From positions 32,644-96,643 of the forward strand of contig NZ_LVEJ01000025.1 in assembly GCF_001648775.1 (NCBI RefSeq): a stretch of 64,000 nt of DNA. Direction: 5' to 3'. Below are positions 8,801 to 17,494 of the stretch, piece by piece; the first letter of the stretch is position 1, and the number at the start of each line of letters is the position of its first letter. The position numbers and the translations under genes are program-made. Origin of the DNA: Pseudomonas fluorescens (lineage in GTDB: Bacteria > Pseudomonadota > Gammaproteobacteria > Pseudomonadales > Pseudomonadaceae). Under the pieces are notes generated by a model. That model ran no database searches and was not told the DNA's origin. It saw only the letters and a program-made list of their open reading frames with translations.

Positions 8801-11800
8801 CTGATCTGTACTCGAGCATTCTCTACGCCCTGCCGGATGCCGAACGCCAGTCGATGAACCTGCACATTGGCCAGACCGAGCCACTGAAAACCGCGATCCG
8901 TGCCCGGCCTCTTGCCCGAGATGAATTGCGCGTGGCGATGGCCCTGCCGGCCACTGCCGATCCACAGCTGGAAGGCTTGCGTCTGGTGGGACGCAGAAGC
9001 TGGCCCGACACGCAGCTGCTTGAGGGCGGCGAGCCTTCGGTTGCCCTCGCGCCGCTGGAGCCGATTCAACTGATCTATCGAGATTACACCGCTAACGATG
9101 CTCAGGAATTTGCGCTGAGGTATCGCCACGACCCGCTGGCGATGAGAAACGAACTGCATCGCCTGAGGAGCGAACTCGCCCGGCTGCAGGACGATCTGCG
9201 ACTGTGGGAAACCCAGATTCCCCCGATCAATCCGGCCAACGGCATGCCCTGGACGGTGATTGAACGGCGCCTGGTAAAACAGAGCCGGGCGACATTCAGA
9301 AATGACCTGGAACGCTGCTGGCGCCGGCAAACGCGCAGTTCCGCCGGTTACCTGTTGCAGATCAAGCAGCCGATCATTGGCGACCTTCCCGTGCTGGATG
9401 CCGACTTCAGCCATGTCGTCTCGCTGAGTATCAACGGCAGCCCACATACCACCGGGGTCGATGGTTTCTTGCAACAGTTTGCACAGCTGCGACATCTCGA
9501 CATGCAAAACCTCAATCTGCGCAGTCTGCCGCCCGCGATCAGCGCCATGCCGAAAATGCAAAACCTGATCCTGCGTGACTGCGGCATCAGCCTGCCTGCC
9601 GACAATCAATCGCTGTTTTCGCCTTTCGCGGAACTCTCGTTGCTGGACCTGCAAGGCAATCCGCTCGGCGTTTCGCCGCAGGTGCAGGCGATGCCTTCGC
9701 TGCGTTTTATCAATCTCACCAAGACCGGCATTGCGTCGCTGCCGCACGGTCTGCTCGATCATCCACGCTTGATCACGGGCCGCTTTATTGGCAATCAGCT
9801 CACCGACATTCCCCCAGCCTTTTTCGACCTCGCACCGGTGCTCAGCGAAGGCTTCAGTTTTGCCGACAACCCGCTTTCCCCTGCCAGCCGGGAGCGGGTG
9901 AAAACCTACTTCAAGGACACTCAAAAGCATTTCGGCGTCGTGCCTGAAGCGACGGATGTCAATCGCCTGAGCAATCTCTTCCCCGACCTCAGCACCGAGC
10001 AAACAACCGAGTTGCTCTATCAACTGCCCGGCACCCTGGTCGACGGTCGTGCGCAGCTGGCTGCCTGGGAAAGCGAAGTTGGTCGGTTACACGATGACCT
10101 CGCGCAGTGGAGCAACACCATTCCCGAGCACTCGCCCGAGACCGGCCAGCTGTTGACGTTCAATGAACAGGTGAGCGAACGCCTCGCCCGGCAGGCGTTC
10201 AGCAACAAGCTTGAGCAGTTGTGGCGCCAAGGCCCACCGTTAGCCGCCGCGCGCAACGTTCGACTGGATGCCGCGTTGGAGTTCGTCGGCGATATGCCGG
10301 TGTTGCGCGCGGACTTCAACCACGTGCGTGAAATCATCCTCGATGGCAACCAGCACATCTCGGCACTCTTGCCATTCCTGCAGCAGTTCCGGGAACTGAA
10401 CCTGTTGGAGCTGAATTTTTTCGACCTCGAACCGGCAACGCTGCCATCGCTCGACAGCTCGCAACTGCTGACGTTGCGCCTGAAAAATTGCGGCGTGCTG
10501 ATGACGCCGCAAACCCAGGCCGCACTCTGCGCCATGCCGCAGTTGCAGATACTCGAATTGCGCGGCAACCCGCTCGGGAGGTTTTTTGATCTGAACCTGC
10601 TGCCGTCGCTCAAACACCTCGACCTGTCTGCCAGCGGCCTGAATGAACTGCCAGCGGGGCTTGCCGACGGCCCTTACCCAAGAACCGTACTGCTCAGTGA
10701 GAACAACTTCGTCGAACTGCCCGACGCGCTGTTTGCCATGCCGGCCGAGCACAGCGAAGGCATTAACCTGGCCGATAACTCAAACCTCTCCGCTGCCGCG
10801 CGCAACCGCATCAAGAGTTACTACCGCAACACCGGGAACGATTTCAGCGTACTGGCAGACTCTGCGGATATCGACCTGGCGAGAACGCTGTTTCCGAGCC
10901 TCGACACCATCGACGCCAGCGAAATGATTTATGACCTGCCCGGAACCCTCGCAGACAGCCGGACCCAACTCCAGGCCTGGAGTATGGAACTCGATGGACT
11001 CAAGCAAGACCTGCGGACATGGGCGTTGCAGGTTCCGGTGCAAGACCCGTTGACTGCTGAGGCGCTGGATGCCGTCGAGATGTACAACCACTACACCGCC
11101 CGAACCGACTTTGCCCAACAGTTACAACTCTTCTGGCAAAGCCGCTCGCGAGTCTCGGGCATGCGCGAGGATCAATTGCTGGCCAACCTGACCTTCAGCG
11201 GAGAGATGCCGCCGCTCAGGGCCGATTTCAGTCATGTTTCCAGCGTGCACCTCATGGGCAACGCGGGGATTGCCGATGTCAGCGCATTCATCCAACTGTT
11301 TCCCCACGCCGAGGTTCTGGAACTGCACAACTTCGCCTTGGGGCACATGCCGGCCAGTCTCGGGCAGTTGCCCCAGCTGAAAAAACTGACCCTGGGCAAC
11401 TGCGCCATTACCCTCACGCCTGAGGGGCAAGCCCTGTTGCATTCGCTGAGTGACCTCGAATATCTGGACCTGGGCAACAACCCACTGGGCTTGAATCCGG
11501 ATCTGACGCCGCTGCCTACACTCAATGATGTGCGCCTGTACAACTGCGGCATTGGCGAAGTGCCGAAGGGTCTGGTCACGCATCCCAACCTGAGAAATGC
11601 GCAACTCAACAGCAACGCCATCACTGATCTGCCAGAAGATTTTTTCGCCCTCGACATCGATCTGGCCGACGGCATCGATCTGGCCAATAACCCCTTGTCG
11701 ACAGCCACCCGAGATCGCATCAAGCACTTCTACGCCGGCGCCGGTTATGACATTGGCGTACTGCCTGATCTGGCCGACATCAGCGCTGTGCAGGCACTGT

Positions 11801-13647
11801 TTCCCGGGCTGAGTATCGAAGATGCCACCCAAGTGATCTATCGATTGCCGGGCACCCTGGCAGACGGCAGCGCGCAATTGGCGCGTTGGCAAACAGAAGT
11901 CGCGCAAATGCTCAGCGACCTCGCGGCCTGGTCGGAGCGTGTGCCGACCGGTACACCAGGATTAAACATGAGCGCCGCCGACAGGGCCGCGCAGCGTGTC
12001 GATCGCAGAGCGTTCAGCCGCACCGTGGAATGGCTCTGGCGCAGCCGGCAAACCAGCAAATCGGAACTGCGGATCAACGCGTTCAACATCGATCTGAACG
12101 TGATCGGCGAGCTGCCGACACTGAATGTGGATTTCAGCCACGTCAGCCAACTGGCGCTGCAGGGTAACGTACGGCTGAGCAGCGTTGACGGTTTTCTGAA
12201 ATGCTTTACCGGCCTGGAAGCGCTGGAAATGCGCCGCTTTGCCCTCGGCCAGTTTCCCCCGTCCATCGCCCGCATGAGCCGACTGAAAACACTCGCGCTG
12301 ACCAGCTGCGGCATCGTTTTCGATGACTCGGCGCAAGCCGCACTGGCCGCGCTGTCTGGCCTGCGAGGGCTAGACATGTACAACAACCCGCTGGGCCGCG
12401 TCCCGCAAATTGCACCACTGAGCACACTGGATTTCATCGACCTGTCCAGAACCGGAATCGATCAACTGCCCGCCGGCCTGCACGAACTGCCCAACCTGAA
12501 AGTCGCGCTGTTCAGTGAAAACCATATCCGCGAATTGCCCGAGGGGATTTTTCAACTGCCGGACGACATCAGTAGCGGTTTTGACCTGGACCATAATCCG
12601 CTGACAGAGCCCACACGCGAGCGGATAAAAACCCACTACCGTGAGCACGGCATTGATTTCGGTGTGTCGATCGGCGATGAGGACAGCCAGTTGGCCCGCA
12701 CGCTGTATCCGCTTTCCAGCGATGCCAACATCAACCATATCGTCTATAGCTTGCCCGGCACGCTGGCTGACGGTCGCGTTGAACTGATGCGCCGCCAGAT
12801 CGAGCTTGCGACCATGATCCGTGATCTCGAAACATGGACACAGGAGTCGCCGATCAACGCCGACGACTCCACGCCACTGGACGCCGAAACCCTGCGCCTG
12901 CAGCGAGGGTACAGGGACCAATTCAAGGCTCGCCTGGAATATTGCTGGCGGCAGGTGCCCATCGTCGGCCAGACCGGACTGGAGTTCATTGCCGATTTAC
13001 CGCTCATGGGCGAATTGCCAACGCTGTCAGCCGATTTCAGCCATATCCAGACACTCAAATTGAACAGCAGCAGCCTGACGCCACCGCGGGTCGGACGATT
13101 CCTTGAGCACTTTCCCAACCTGCAATCGCTGTCCATTCAGGGCTATCGCTTGGGCGACCTGCCCGAGGCGGTGCTGGCCATGGACAAACTCAAGGCACTC
13201 AGCCTGCCGCAGTGCCAGATCAGCCTGACTGAACAAACCGCCGAGGCGCTGGCCAATTTGAAGAACCTCCACAAACTGGTGTTGCGCGACAACCTGCTGG
13301 GGCGCACACCCGATGTGCGCCAGATGCAGGGGTTGACCTGGCTGGATTTGAGTTACACGGGCATCACTGACGTACCGGCAGGCTTGTTCGATTGCCGCCA
13401 CCTGCACTCTGCCAACCTCTCCTGGAACAGCATTTTCGAGGTGCCGGTCGCGTTGCTGAGTAACAGCGCATCGGAGTTCGACTTCAGTGGCAATCTGCTC
13501 TCCGAGATCAGCCAGCAACGCGTGGCCGCGCAACGTCTTGCCCGCGAGCACGTGCTGATGCTGCAAGAGCAATCCGACGGTTCATCGATTACCCCGGTCA
13601 ACGAGGCGTCAGCGACGCTGAGTGAAACATCGGAGTCTTTGTTCTGA
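5890..13647 (+). CDS. Giant toxin/effector-like protein with five tandem LRR modules
   Basis: A 2585-residue protein. Residues of about 20-430 resemble the DUF6543/dermonecrotic-toxin-like N-terminus of large Pseudomonas LRR proteins. A hydrophobic pair of segments lies at about 433-522 (GIASAIVQTAAFIIAPFVPV and LIQLGGFAVGGAIAVG) and could insert into a membrane. After a long middle region, five modules of about 302 residues follow, with the landmark (A/V)DF(S/N)H at about 1169, 1472, 1775, 2077 and 2379. Each carries about six LRRs (NPLG, LPxGL) and a linker with LPGTL(A/V)D. Relatives often end in a NEL ubiquitin-ligase domain; none is visible, because the chain stops soon after the fifth module. 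There is no Sec signal peptide. AAGGA lies 7 nt before the ATG. Its function is unknown; an effector or toxin role is inference. Confidence 0.88.
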   Translation: MQPSEALSPALSADALSPRADAHYLHLQASLPQWLGNLSDARRQALKTTQPAQPQTLQTLPAGQHQLLKTLNAAHWSAQSAVDQRLQDFKDASTFAEPLLKAALKTRFDLDLDVRTTFLRLYLPSTLPLFALDSGGARTWTVSLLDAALHNFEQKETEDDAYEAASTFITQPSASGQFDTLPQVKAKLSIAAFTGLCRALDIGAQYRAYLQQHLGFSDPANAADLRQKIDKSQRAALHAALQFARMNRDISEGYFRTISALAEGLPHLRINGQPLQCHSLTMMAAPLSDIIVFAPPADEPRTIARVVAYVPDDPQHPIKEYASSAEMEVELTRQLRCADYQKFFSRFILHDQRGVFFSSLNNRLSRVTWHAPEPGSQAPAWRDTPFERPDLQLAATPIRLELWEHLYQGKLNKILNDARVIAVATATVDSRARWALWDSFVGIASAIVQTAAFIIAPFVPVLGEMVMAYMAYQFLDEVFEGIVDWSMGQSAEAIQHLIGTVESLIQLGGFAVGGAIAVGEFRNVLPKDIVAFIDRFNPVQMPDGQTRYWQPDLGRYAQNIALDAQSRPNELGLLQYQQKQLLPLDNAHFAVSEGQVPGQYRIEHPSRPEAYRPRVRHNGDGAWHSELEQPLEWDTPTALRRIGHSVESLTPAQRERVLHISGVDEHALRQMHADQQPLPPLLADSIARFTIDQDLQRLIEQLGSESAAQYRAADPSTQLQLLSEYGRWPADKRLRLINQQGEVIWQSTTDETLPVTDLHADNLIEGDLLKTLLQTLDEQDAKALLGEAFADADLPLDVRSHNLRRQLLQHANAQRNTLFESRYRDLPRTDDPLFDNIAEHAPSLPTAVTEALLNDASGDELLLISEGQVPPRQQALIQLASEEVRVARAFEGLELDSVNNPDSDTLALHSLRFVPGWTGEVRMEIRDGRYEGKLLDSTGRADAPAQKVLVRQNDGRYQPFDERGQELHSATDLYSSILYALPDAERQSMNLHIGQTEPLKTAIRARPLARDELRVAMALPATADPQLEGLRLVGRRSWPDTQLLEGGEPSVALAPLEPIQLIYRDYTANDAQEFALRYRHDPLAMRNELHRLRSELARLQDDLRLWETQIPPINPANGMPWTVIERRLVKQSRATFRNDLERCWRRQTRSSAGYLLQIKQPIIGDLPVLDADFSHVVSLSINGSPHTTGVDGFLQQFAQLRHLDMQNLNLRSLPPAISAMPKMQNLILRDCGISLPADNQSLFSPFAELSLLDLQGNPLGVSPQVQAMPSLRFINLTKTGIASLPHGLLDHPRLITGRFIGNQLTDIPPAFFDLAPVLSEGFSFADNPLSPASRERVKTYFKDTQKHFGVVPEATDVNRLSNLFPDLSTEQTTELLYQLPGTLVDGRAQLAAWESEVGRLHDDLAQWSNTIPEHSPETGQLLTFNEQVSERLARQAFSNKLEQLWRQGPPLAAARNVRLDAALEFVGDMPVLRADFNHVREIILDGNQHISALLPFLQQFRELNLLELNFFDLEPATLPSLDSSQLLTLRLKNCGVLMTPQTQAALCAMPQLQILELRGNPLGRFFDLNLLPSLKHLDLSASGLNELPAGLADGPYPRTVLLSENNFVELPDALFAMPAEHSEGINLADNSNLSAAARNRIKSYYRNTGNDFSVLADSADIDLARTLFPSLDTIDASEMIYDLPGTLADSRTQLQAWSMELDGLKQDLRTWALQVPVQDPLTAEALDAVEMYNHYTARTDFAQQLQLFWQSRSRVSGMREDQLLANLTFSGEMPPLRADFSHVSSVHLMGNAGIADVSAFIQLFPHAEVLELHNFALGHMPASLGQLPQLKKLTLGNCAITLTPEGQALLHSLSDLEYLDLGNNPLGLNPDLTPLPTLNDVRLYNCGIGEVPKGLVTHPNLRNAQLNSNAITDLPEDFFALDIDLADGIDLANNPLSTATRDRIKHFYAGAGYDIGVLPDLADISAVQALFPGLSIEDATQVIYRLPGTLADGSAQLARWQTEVAQMLSDLAAWSERVPTGTPGLNMSAADRAAQRVDRRAFSRTVEWLWRSRQTSKSELRINAFNIDLNVIGELPTLNVDFSHVSQLALQGNVRLSSVDGFLKCFTGLEALEMRRFALGQFPPSIARMSRLKTLALTSCGIVFDDSAQAALAALSGLRGLDMYNNPLGRVPQIAPLSTLDFIDLSRTGIDQLPAGLHELPNLKVALFSENHIRELPEGIFQLPDDISSGFDLDHNPLTEPTRERIKTHYREHGIDFGVSIGDEDSQLARTLYPLSSDANINHIVYSLPGTLADGRVELMRRQIELATMIRDLETWTQESPINADDSTPLDAETLRLQRGYRDQFKARLEYCWRQVPIVGQTGLEFIADLPLMGELPTLSADFSHIQTLKLNSSSLTPPRVGRFLEHFPNLQSLSIQGYRLGDLPEAVLAMDKLKALSLPQCQISLTEQTAEALANLKNLHKLVLRDNLLGRTPDVRQMQGLTWLDLSYTGITDVPAGLFDCRHLHSANLSWNSIFEVPVALLSNSASEFDFSGNLLSEISQQRVAAQRLAREHVLMLQEQSDGSSITPVNEASATLSETSESLF

Positions 13648-13663
13648 TGGTATCGGCGACGGT

Positions 13664-14644
13664 TTAACCGCGCTCGGGCGGCACCGACGACAATTCGAAT
13701 GGACTGCTGCTGCGCCGCTGGTTGCGATCTTCCCGCGGCGTGGCACCGAAGAAGTTGCGGTAGGCGCTGGAGAAATGCGGCCCCGAAGAGAAGCCACACG
13801 AGAGGCCGATCTGAATGATCGACTTGCTGGTTTGCATCAACATCTGCCGGGCCTTGTTCAGGCGCAGTTCCAGGTAGTACTGGCTCGGCACACGGTTGAG
13901 GTATTGCTTGAAGATCCGCTCCAGCTGACGGCGGGATACACACACGTGCTGGGCGATTTCGTCGGTGGTCAGCGGCTCTTCGATGTTGGCTTCCATCAGC
14001 AACACCGCCTGGGTGAGCTTCGGATGGCTGGAGCCGAGACGGTTCTGCAACGGAATGCGCTGACGCTCGCCACCTTCGCGGATGCGTTCAACCACCAGTT
14101 CTTCCGAGACGGCACCGGCCAGTTCTGCACCATGATCGCGGGCCAATACCGCCAGCAACAGATCGAGAACAGACATGCCACCGCACGCCGTCAAGCGATC
14201 GCGATCCCAGTCGAACAGGTGACTGGTGGCGATGACTTTCGGGAAGCGCTCGGCGAAATCGTCCTGCCAGCGCCAGTGCACGGCAGCGCGATAACCGTCG
14301 AGCAAACCGAGTTGCGCCAACGGGTACACACCGGCGGACAGACCGCCGATGACCGTGCCCGCACGCACCAGTTGCTTGAGCGCACTGCTAAGAGCCGGGG
14401 CCAACGTGGTCGGCGGCTCGTCAGCGAGGAGGAACAGTTTCTGGAAGTTTTCGAGCTTGCCGGTCCAGGCTTCACCGGGCAATTGCCAGGCGCCTTCGGC
14501 CGGTGGCTCGGCCTGCAGGAACGACAATTCGTAGACCACGTCCGGGTGCACACGCTGAGCAACACGCAAGGCTTCCTCCGCCAGCGCCAGCGTCAACGCT
14601 TTAGTGCTGGGCCAAATCAGGAAACCAATTCGATGGGCAGTCAT
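13664..14644 (-). CDS. argR: Arginine-responsive AraC-family regulator ArgR
   Basis: A 326-residue regulator with a DJ-1/PfpI-like ligand domain (about 1-190, including IGGLSAGVYPLAQLG) and a C-terminal AraC HTH (TDEIAQHVCVSRRQLERIFK and IIQIGLSCGFSSGPHFSSAY). In P. aeruginosa this protein activates aru and aot and represses arginine synthesis. I chose the start MTAHRIGFLIWP by family resemblance; an upstream in-frame ATG at 14683 adds 13 residues, and neither has a strong Shine-Dalgarno. It is last in the aot cluster after a 245-nt gap with REP doublet R3. Its stop lies 16 nt from the convergent LRR gene, with no terminator between them. Confidence 0.92.
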   Translation of the reverse strand: MTAHRIGFLIWPSTKALTLALAEEALRVAQRVHPDVVYELSFLQAEPPAEGAWQLPGEAWTGKLENFQKLFLLADEPPTTLAPALSSALKQLVRAGTVIGGLSAGVYPLAQLGLLDGYRAAVHWRWQDDFAERFPKVIATSHLFDWDRDRLTACGGMSVLDLLLAVLARDHGAELAGAVSEELVVERIREGGERQRIPLQNRLGSSHPKLTQAVLLMEANIEEPLTTDEIAQHVCVSRRQLERIFKQYLNRVPSQYYLELRLNKARQMLMQTSKSIIQIGLSCGFSSGPHFSSAYRNFFGATPREDRNQRRSSSPFELSSVPPERG

Positions 14645-14738
14645 GGGCGGGCAATCCGAAGCGAAGAACAGTGATGAAGGCATGGGCCAATGCTAGCCCG
14701 TAAATGAACACAAATCATGAGGCTGACAAAGATCCATT

Positions 14739-14827
14739 GTGGGAGCGAGCTTGCTCGCGAAGGCGGCGTATCAGTCAACATCGTTGGTATCTGAACTACC
14801 GCTTTCGCGAGCAAGCTCGCTCCCACA
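14739..14827. repeat. REPIN-type REP doublet R3
   Basis: Same topology and spacer type (GGCGTATCAGTCAACATCG) as R2. It lies in the aotP-argR gap and separates the transporter from its regulator gene. Confidence 0.9.
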
Positions 14828-14889
14828 GGGGATTTTGGTCAGTCTCTAGGTCGCGAAGCATGACCTAATTTGGTGCATAACGGCAGCGA

Positions 14890-15654
14890 TTACTTGAGGC
14901 TGCCCGAGAGGAATTGCTGCAAACGTTCCGATTGCGGATTGACCAGCACTTCGCGTGGGTTACCGCTCTCTTCCACCACGCCTTTGTGCAGGAACACCAA
15001 CTGGTTCGACACTTCACGGGCGAAGCCCATTTCGTGGGTGACCACGACCATGGTGCGACCTTCCTGAGCCAGCGCTTGCATCACCTTCAGCACGTCGCCA
15101 ACCAATTCAGGGTCAAGCGCCGACGTCGGTTCGTCGAACAGCATCACTTCCGGCTCCATCGCCAGCGCACGGGCGATCGCCACACGCTGCTGCTCGCCAC
15201 CGGACATGTGCCCCGGGAACGCGTCTTTACGATGGGCCACGCCGACCTTGTTCAGGTAGTGCTCGGCTTTCTCGCGGGCTTCAGCCTTGGAGACGCCGAG
15301 TACATGCACCGGCGCTTCCATGATGTTTTCCAGCGCGGTCATGTGCGACCACAGGTTGAAATGCTGGAACACCATCGACAGGCGCGAACGCATGCGCTGC
15401 AGCTGTTTCGGATCAGCGGCTTTCAGCGCGCCGTCCTTGTTCGCTACCAGTTTCAGCTCTTCGTTGTTGAGCAGAATCTTGCCCGCGTGCGGCTGCTCGA
15501 GCAGGTTGATGCAGCGCAGGAAAGTACTTTTGCCGGAGCCACTGGAGCCGATGATGCTGATCACATCGCCGGCTGCCGCTTTCAGGGACACGCCCTTGAG
15601 CACTTCGTGACTGCCATAGCGTTTATGCAGGTCTTGGACTTCAAGTTTGTACAT
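14890..15654 (-). CDS. aotP: Arginine/ornithine ABC transporter ATPase
   Basis: ATP-binding subunit of the polar amino acid uptake family, 254 residues. It shows Walker A GSSGSGKST, signature MSGGEQQRVAIARALA, Walker B VMLFDEPTSALD and the H-loop VVVTHEMGFA. It energises import through AotQ/AotM with AotJ. I chose the start MYKLEVQDLHKRY; an alternative ATG at 15669 adds five residues. The gap to aotO is 27 nt. Confidence 0.94.
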   Translation of the reverse strand: MYKLEVQDLHKRYGSHEVLKGVSLKAAAGDVISIIGSSGSGKSTFLRCINLLEQPHAGKILLNNEELKLVANKDGALKAADPKQLQRMRSRLSMVFQHFNLWSHMTALENIMEAPVHVLGVSKAEAREKAEHYLNKVGVAHRKDAFPGHMSGGEQQRVAIARALAMEPEVMLFDEPTSALDPELVGDVLKVMQALAQEGRTMVVVTHEMGFAREVSNQLVFLHKGVVEESGNPREVLVNPQSERLQQFLSGSLK

Positions 15655-15681
15655 GCGGTCGGTTCTCACAAAAACAGTCAG

Positions 15682-16794
15682 TCAGTCGTTGAGCAAGCGC
15701 CCGTGACGCAGCGCTTCGCGCCCCGCCACCTTGGCCAGCCAGAAACCGGGTTGGGCATAACGCAGCCGTTCAATGGCAAACAGCACCCCGGAGGTACCAG
15801 CACATACCGTGCTGACCCGATCGGACAGAGGATCAATCACTTCAAAAATCTCGTCGCCCGCCTCGACCCATTCGCCGGGCTTGCGCAGAAAACTCACCAC
15901 GCCAGGGTGCGGTGCGAGCAGCAACTCGGTGCCTTCGAACGGCATGCCTTCACAGGCTTCGTGCGCCGGGTTCGGCCACTCGCCGGTGAGCAAACCTTGC
16001 TCGGCGAGGAACGCGAGAATGCCTTCAGCATACGCGCAGGCTTCAGCGCGACCAGTGTCGGCCTGACCGCCCAGCTCAATGGTGGTCGCCAGACACGCCA
16101 GCGGAATCTGCGCATCGGGGAACTGCCGCGACAGGCGCAGCCACGGCAACGAGCACGCTTCATCGAACGAACTGCCGCCGGAATCTTCCGCCAGCAATCC
16201 GACCTTCACATTCAGATGCGCCGCCAGCGAACGCCACTGCGGCCAGTGCTGCGGCAACGCATACATGTGCAGCGCGGCTTCGGCATCGCAATGCAGATCG
16301 AGCACCACATCAGCCGTGCAGGCATGGCTGAGCAATACGCGCTGCATGCCTTGCAACTGGCTGCTCGCCTCCGGCAATGCCGCCAAGTGATCAGCCATCG
16401 CCTGACGAATCAGGCGCACATTGGCGTGAGGATCATCACCGAGACGGTCGGCCAATGCCGCCGCAACCGGCGCGCTCAGCTCAACGAAATCACGGTTGAA
16501 ATTCTTGCCGCTGCCCGCTTCGAAACGGCCTTGGTGATTGCCTTGCAGCAACTGCCCGAGACCCAACGGGTTGGCGACCGGCACCAGTTCGATGACGCCG
16601 TTGAGCAAGCCTTTGGCTTCGAGTTCGCCGAGGCGCTTTTTCAGCTCCCAGGCGGTGCGCATGCCCGGCAATTCATCAGCGTGCAGGCTGGCCTGAATGT
16701 AGGCCTTGCGCTCGCCGCGTCCGAAGCGGAACACCGAAATCTTGCGCTCGCTGCCCAGGTGGCTCCACGGCAATACGTGGTCGATGCGTTCCAT
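15682..16794 (-). CDS. aotO: Succinylglutamate desuccinylase/aspartoacylase-family protein AotO
   Basis: A 370-residue M14-type zinc hydrolase. The motif ASLHADELPGM gives the His-x-x-Glu metal site and VLDLHCD holds the third ligand. P. aeruginosa has this gene inside the aot operon, where it is reported not to be needed for uptake; its substrate is unclear. An acylated amino acid linked to the AST pathway is a plausible substrate, but that is inference. Only one base separates it from the aotM stop, so it is certainly co-transcribed. Confidence 0.88.
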   Translation of the reverse strand: MERIDHVLPWSHLGSERKISVFRFGRGERKAYIQASLHADELPGMRTAWELKKRLGELEAKGLLNGVIELVPVANPLGLGQLLQGNHQGRFEAGSGKNFNRDFVELSAPVAAALADRLGDDPHANVRLIRQAMADHLAALPEASSQLQGMQRVLLSHACTADVVLDLHCDAEAALHMYALPQHWPQWRSLAAHLNVKVGLLAEDSGGSSFDEACSLPWLRLSRQFPDAQIPLACLATTIELGGQADTGRAEACAYAEGILAFLAEQGLLTGEWPNPAHEACEGMPFEGTELLLAPHPGVVSFLRKPGEWVEAGDEIFEVIDPLSDRVSTVCAGTSGVLFAIERLRYAQPGFWLAKVAGREALRHGRLLND

Positions 16795-16795
16795 A

Positions 16796-17494
16796 TCAGT
16801 GCTTCCGCGGGGCCAGGTAGCTCAACCAGCGACGCTCGGCCAGTTTGAACAGTTTGACCAGAATGAACGTCAGGCACAGGTAGAACACGCCAGCGGTGAT
16901 GTACGCCTCGAACGGCAGATAGAACTGCGCGTTGACCGTGCGCGCCGCACCGGTGATGTCGATCAGGGTGACGATGGAGGCCAGACTGGTGGTCTGCAGC
17001 ATCATGATCACTTCGTTGCTGTACTGCGGCAGTGCCCGGCGCAGGGCCGATGGCAGCAGGATGCGTTTGTACAGTTTGAAGCGCGACATGCCCATGGCCT
17101 TGGCCGCTTCGATCTCACCGTTCGGCGTGGCCTTGAGGCTGCCGGCAATGATCTCGGCGGTGTAGGCGCTGGTATTGACGGCGAAGGCCAGGCACGCACA
17201 GAACGTTGCGCTGGACAGCCACGGCCACAGGAAGCTTTCGCGTACCGCTTCGAACTGCGCCAGACCGTAGTAGATCAGAAACAGTTGCACCAGCATCGGC
17301 GTGCCACGGATCACGTAGGTGTACAACCACGCGGCGCCGTTGACGACCGGGTTCTTCGAGACGCGCATCAGCCCCAGCGGCAGGGCCGCGAGCAGACCGA
17401 AAAACAGCGACAGCGCGAGCAGTTTGAGGGTGGTCAACAGGCCGCCGAGGTACAGCGGCATCGCCTCCCAAATGACGTTGTAGTCGAAGATCAT
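16796..17494 (-). CDS. aotM: Arginine/ornithine ABC transporter permease AotM
   Basis: Inner-membrane permease of 232 residues with the HisM-type fold: an N-terminal membrane segment (LGGLLTTLKLLALSLFFGLL) and the EAA loop near EIEAAKAMGMSRFKLYKRILLP. It forms the channel with AotQ. Its start codon overlaps the aotQ stop by 4 nt (ATGA), showing translational coupling. Confidence 0.93.
   Translation of the reverse strand: MIFDYNVIWEAMPLYLGGLLTTLKLLALSLFFGLLAALPLGLMRVSKNPVVNGAAWLYTYVIRGTPMLVQLFLIYYGLAQFEAVRESFLWPWLSSATFCACLAFAVNTSAYTAEIIAGSLKATPNGEIEAAKAMGMSRFKLYKRILLPSALRRALPQYSNEVIMMLQTTSLASIVTLIDITGAARTVNAQFYLPFEAYITAGVFYLCLTFILVKLFKLAERRWLSYLAPRKH

Noticed and set aside
7831..10023. A 730-codon open frame on the minus strand inside the LRR gene
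   Set aside because: It is the antisense shadow of a high-GC gene; it has no recognisable domain or ribosome-binding site, and the plus-strand frame has clear LRR periodicity.
13300..13647. C-terminal NEL ubiquitin-ligase domain in the LRR protein
   Set aside because: Fewer than 40 residues follow the last LRR, too short for a NEL domain, and no catalytic Cys-x-Asp setting is seen.
14914..16848. A 644-codon plus-strand frame across aotP and aotO
   Set aside because: Antisense to two well-supported genes with intact motifs.
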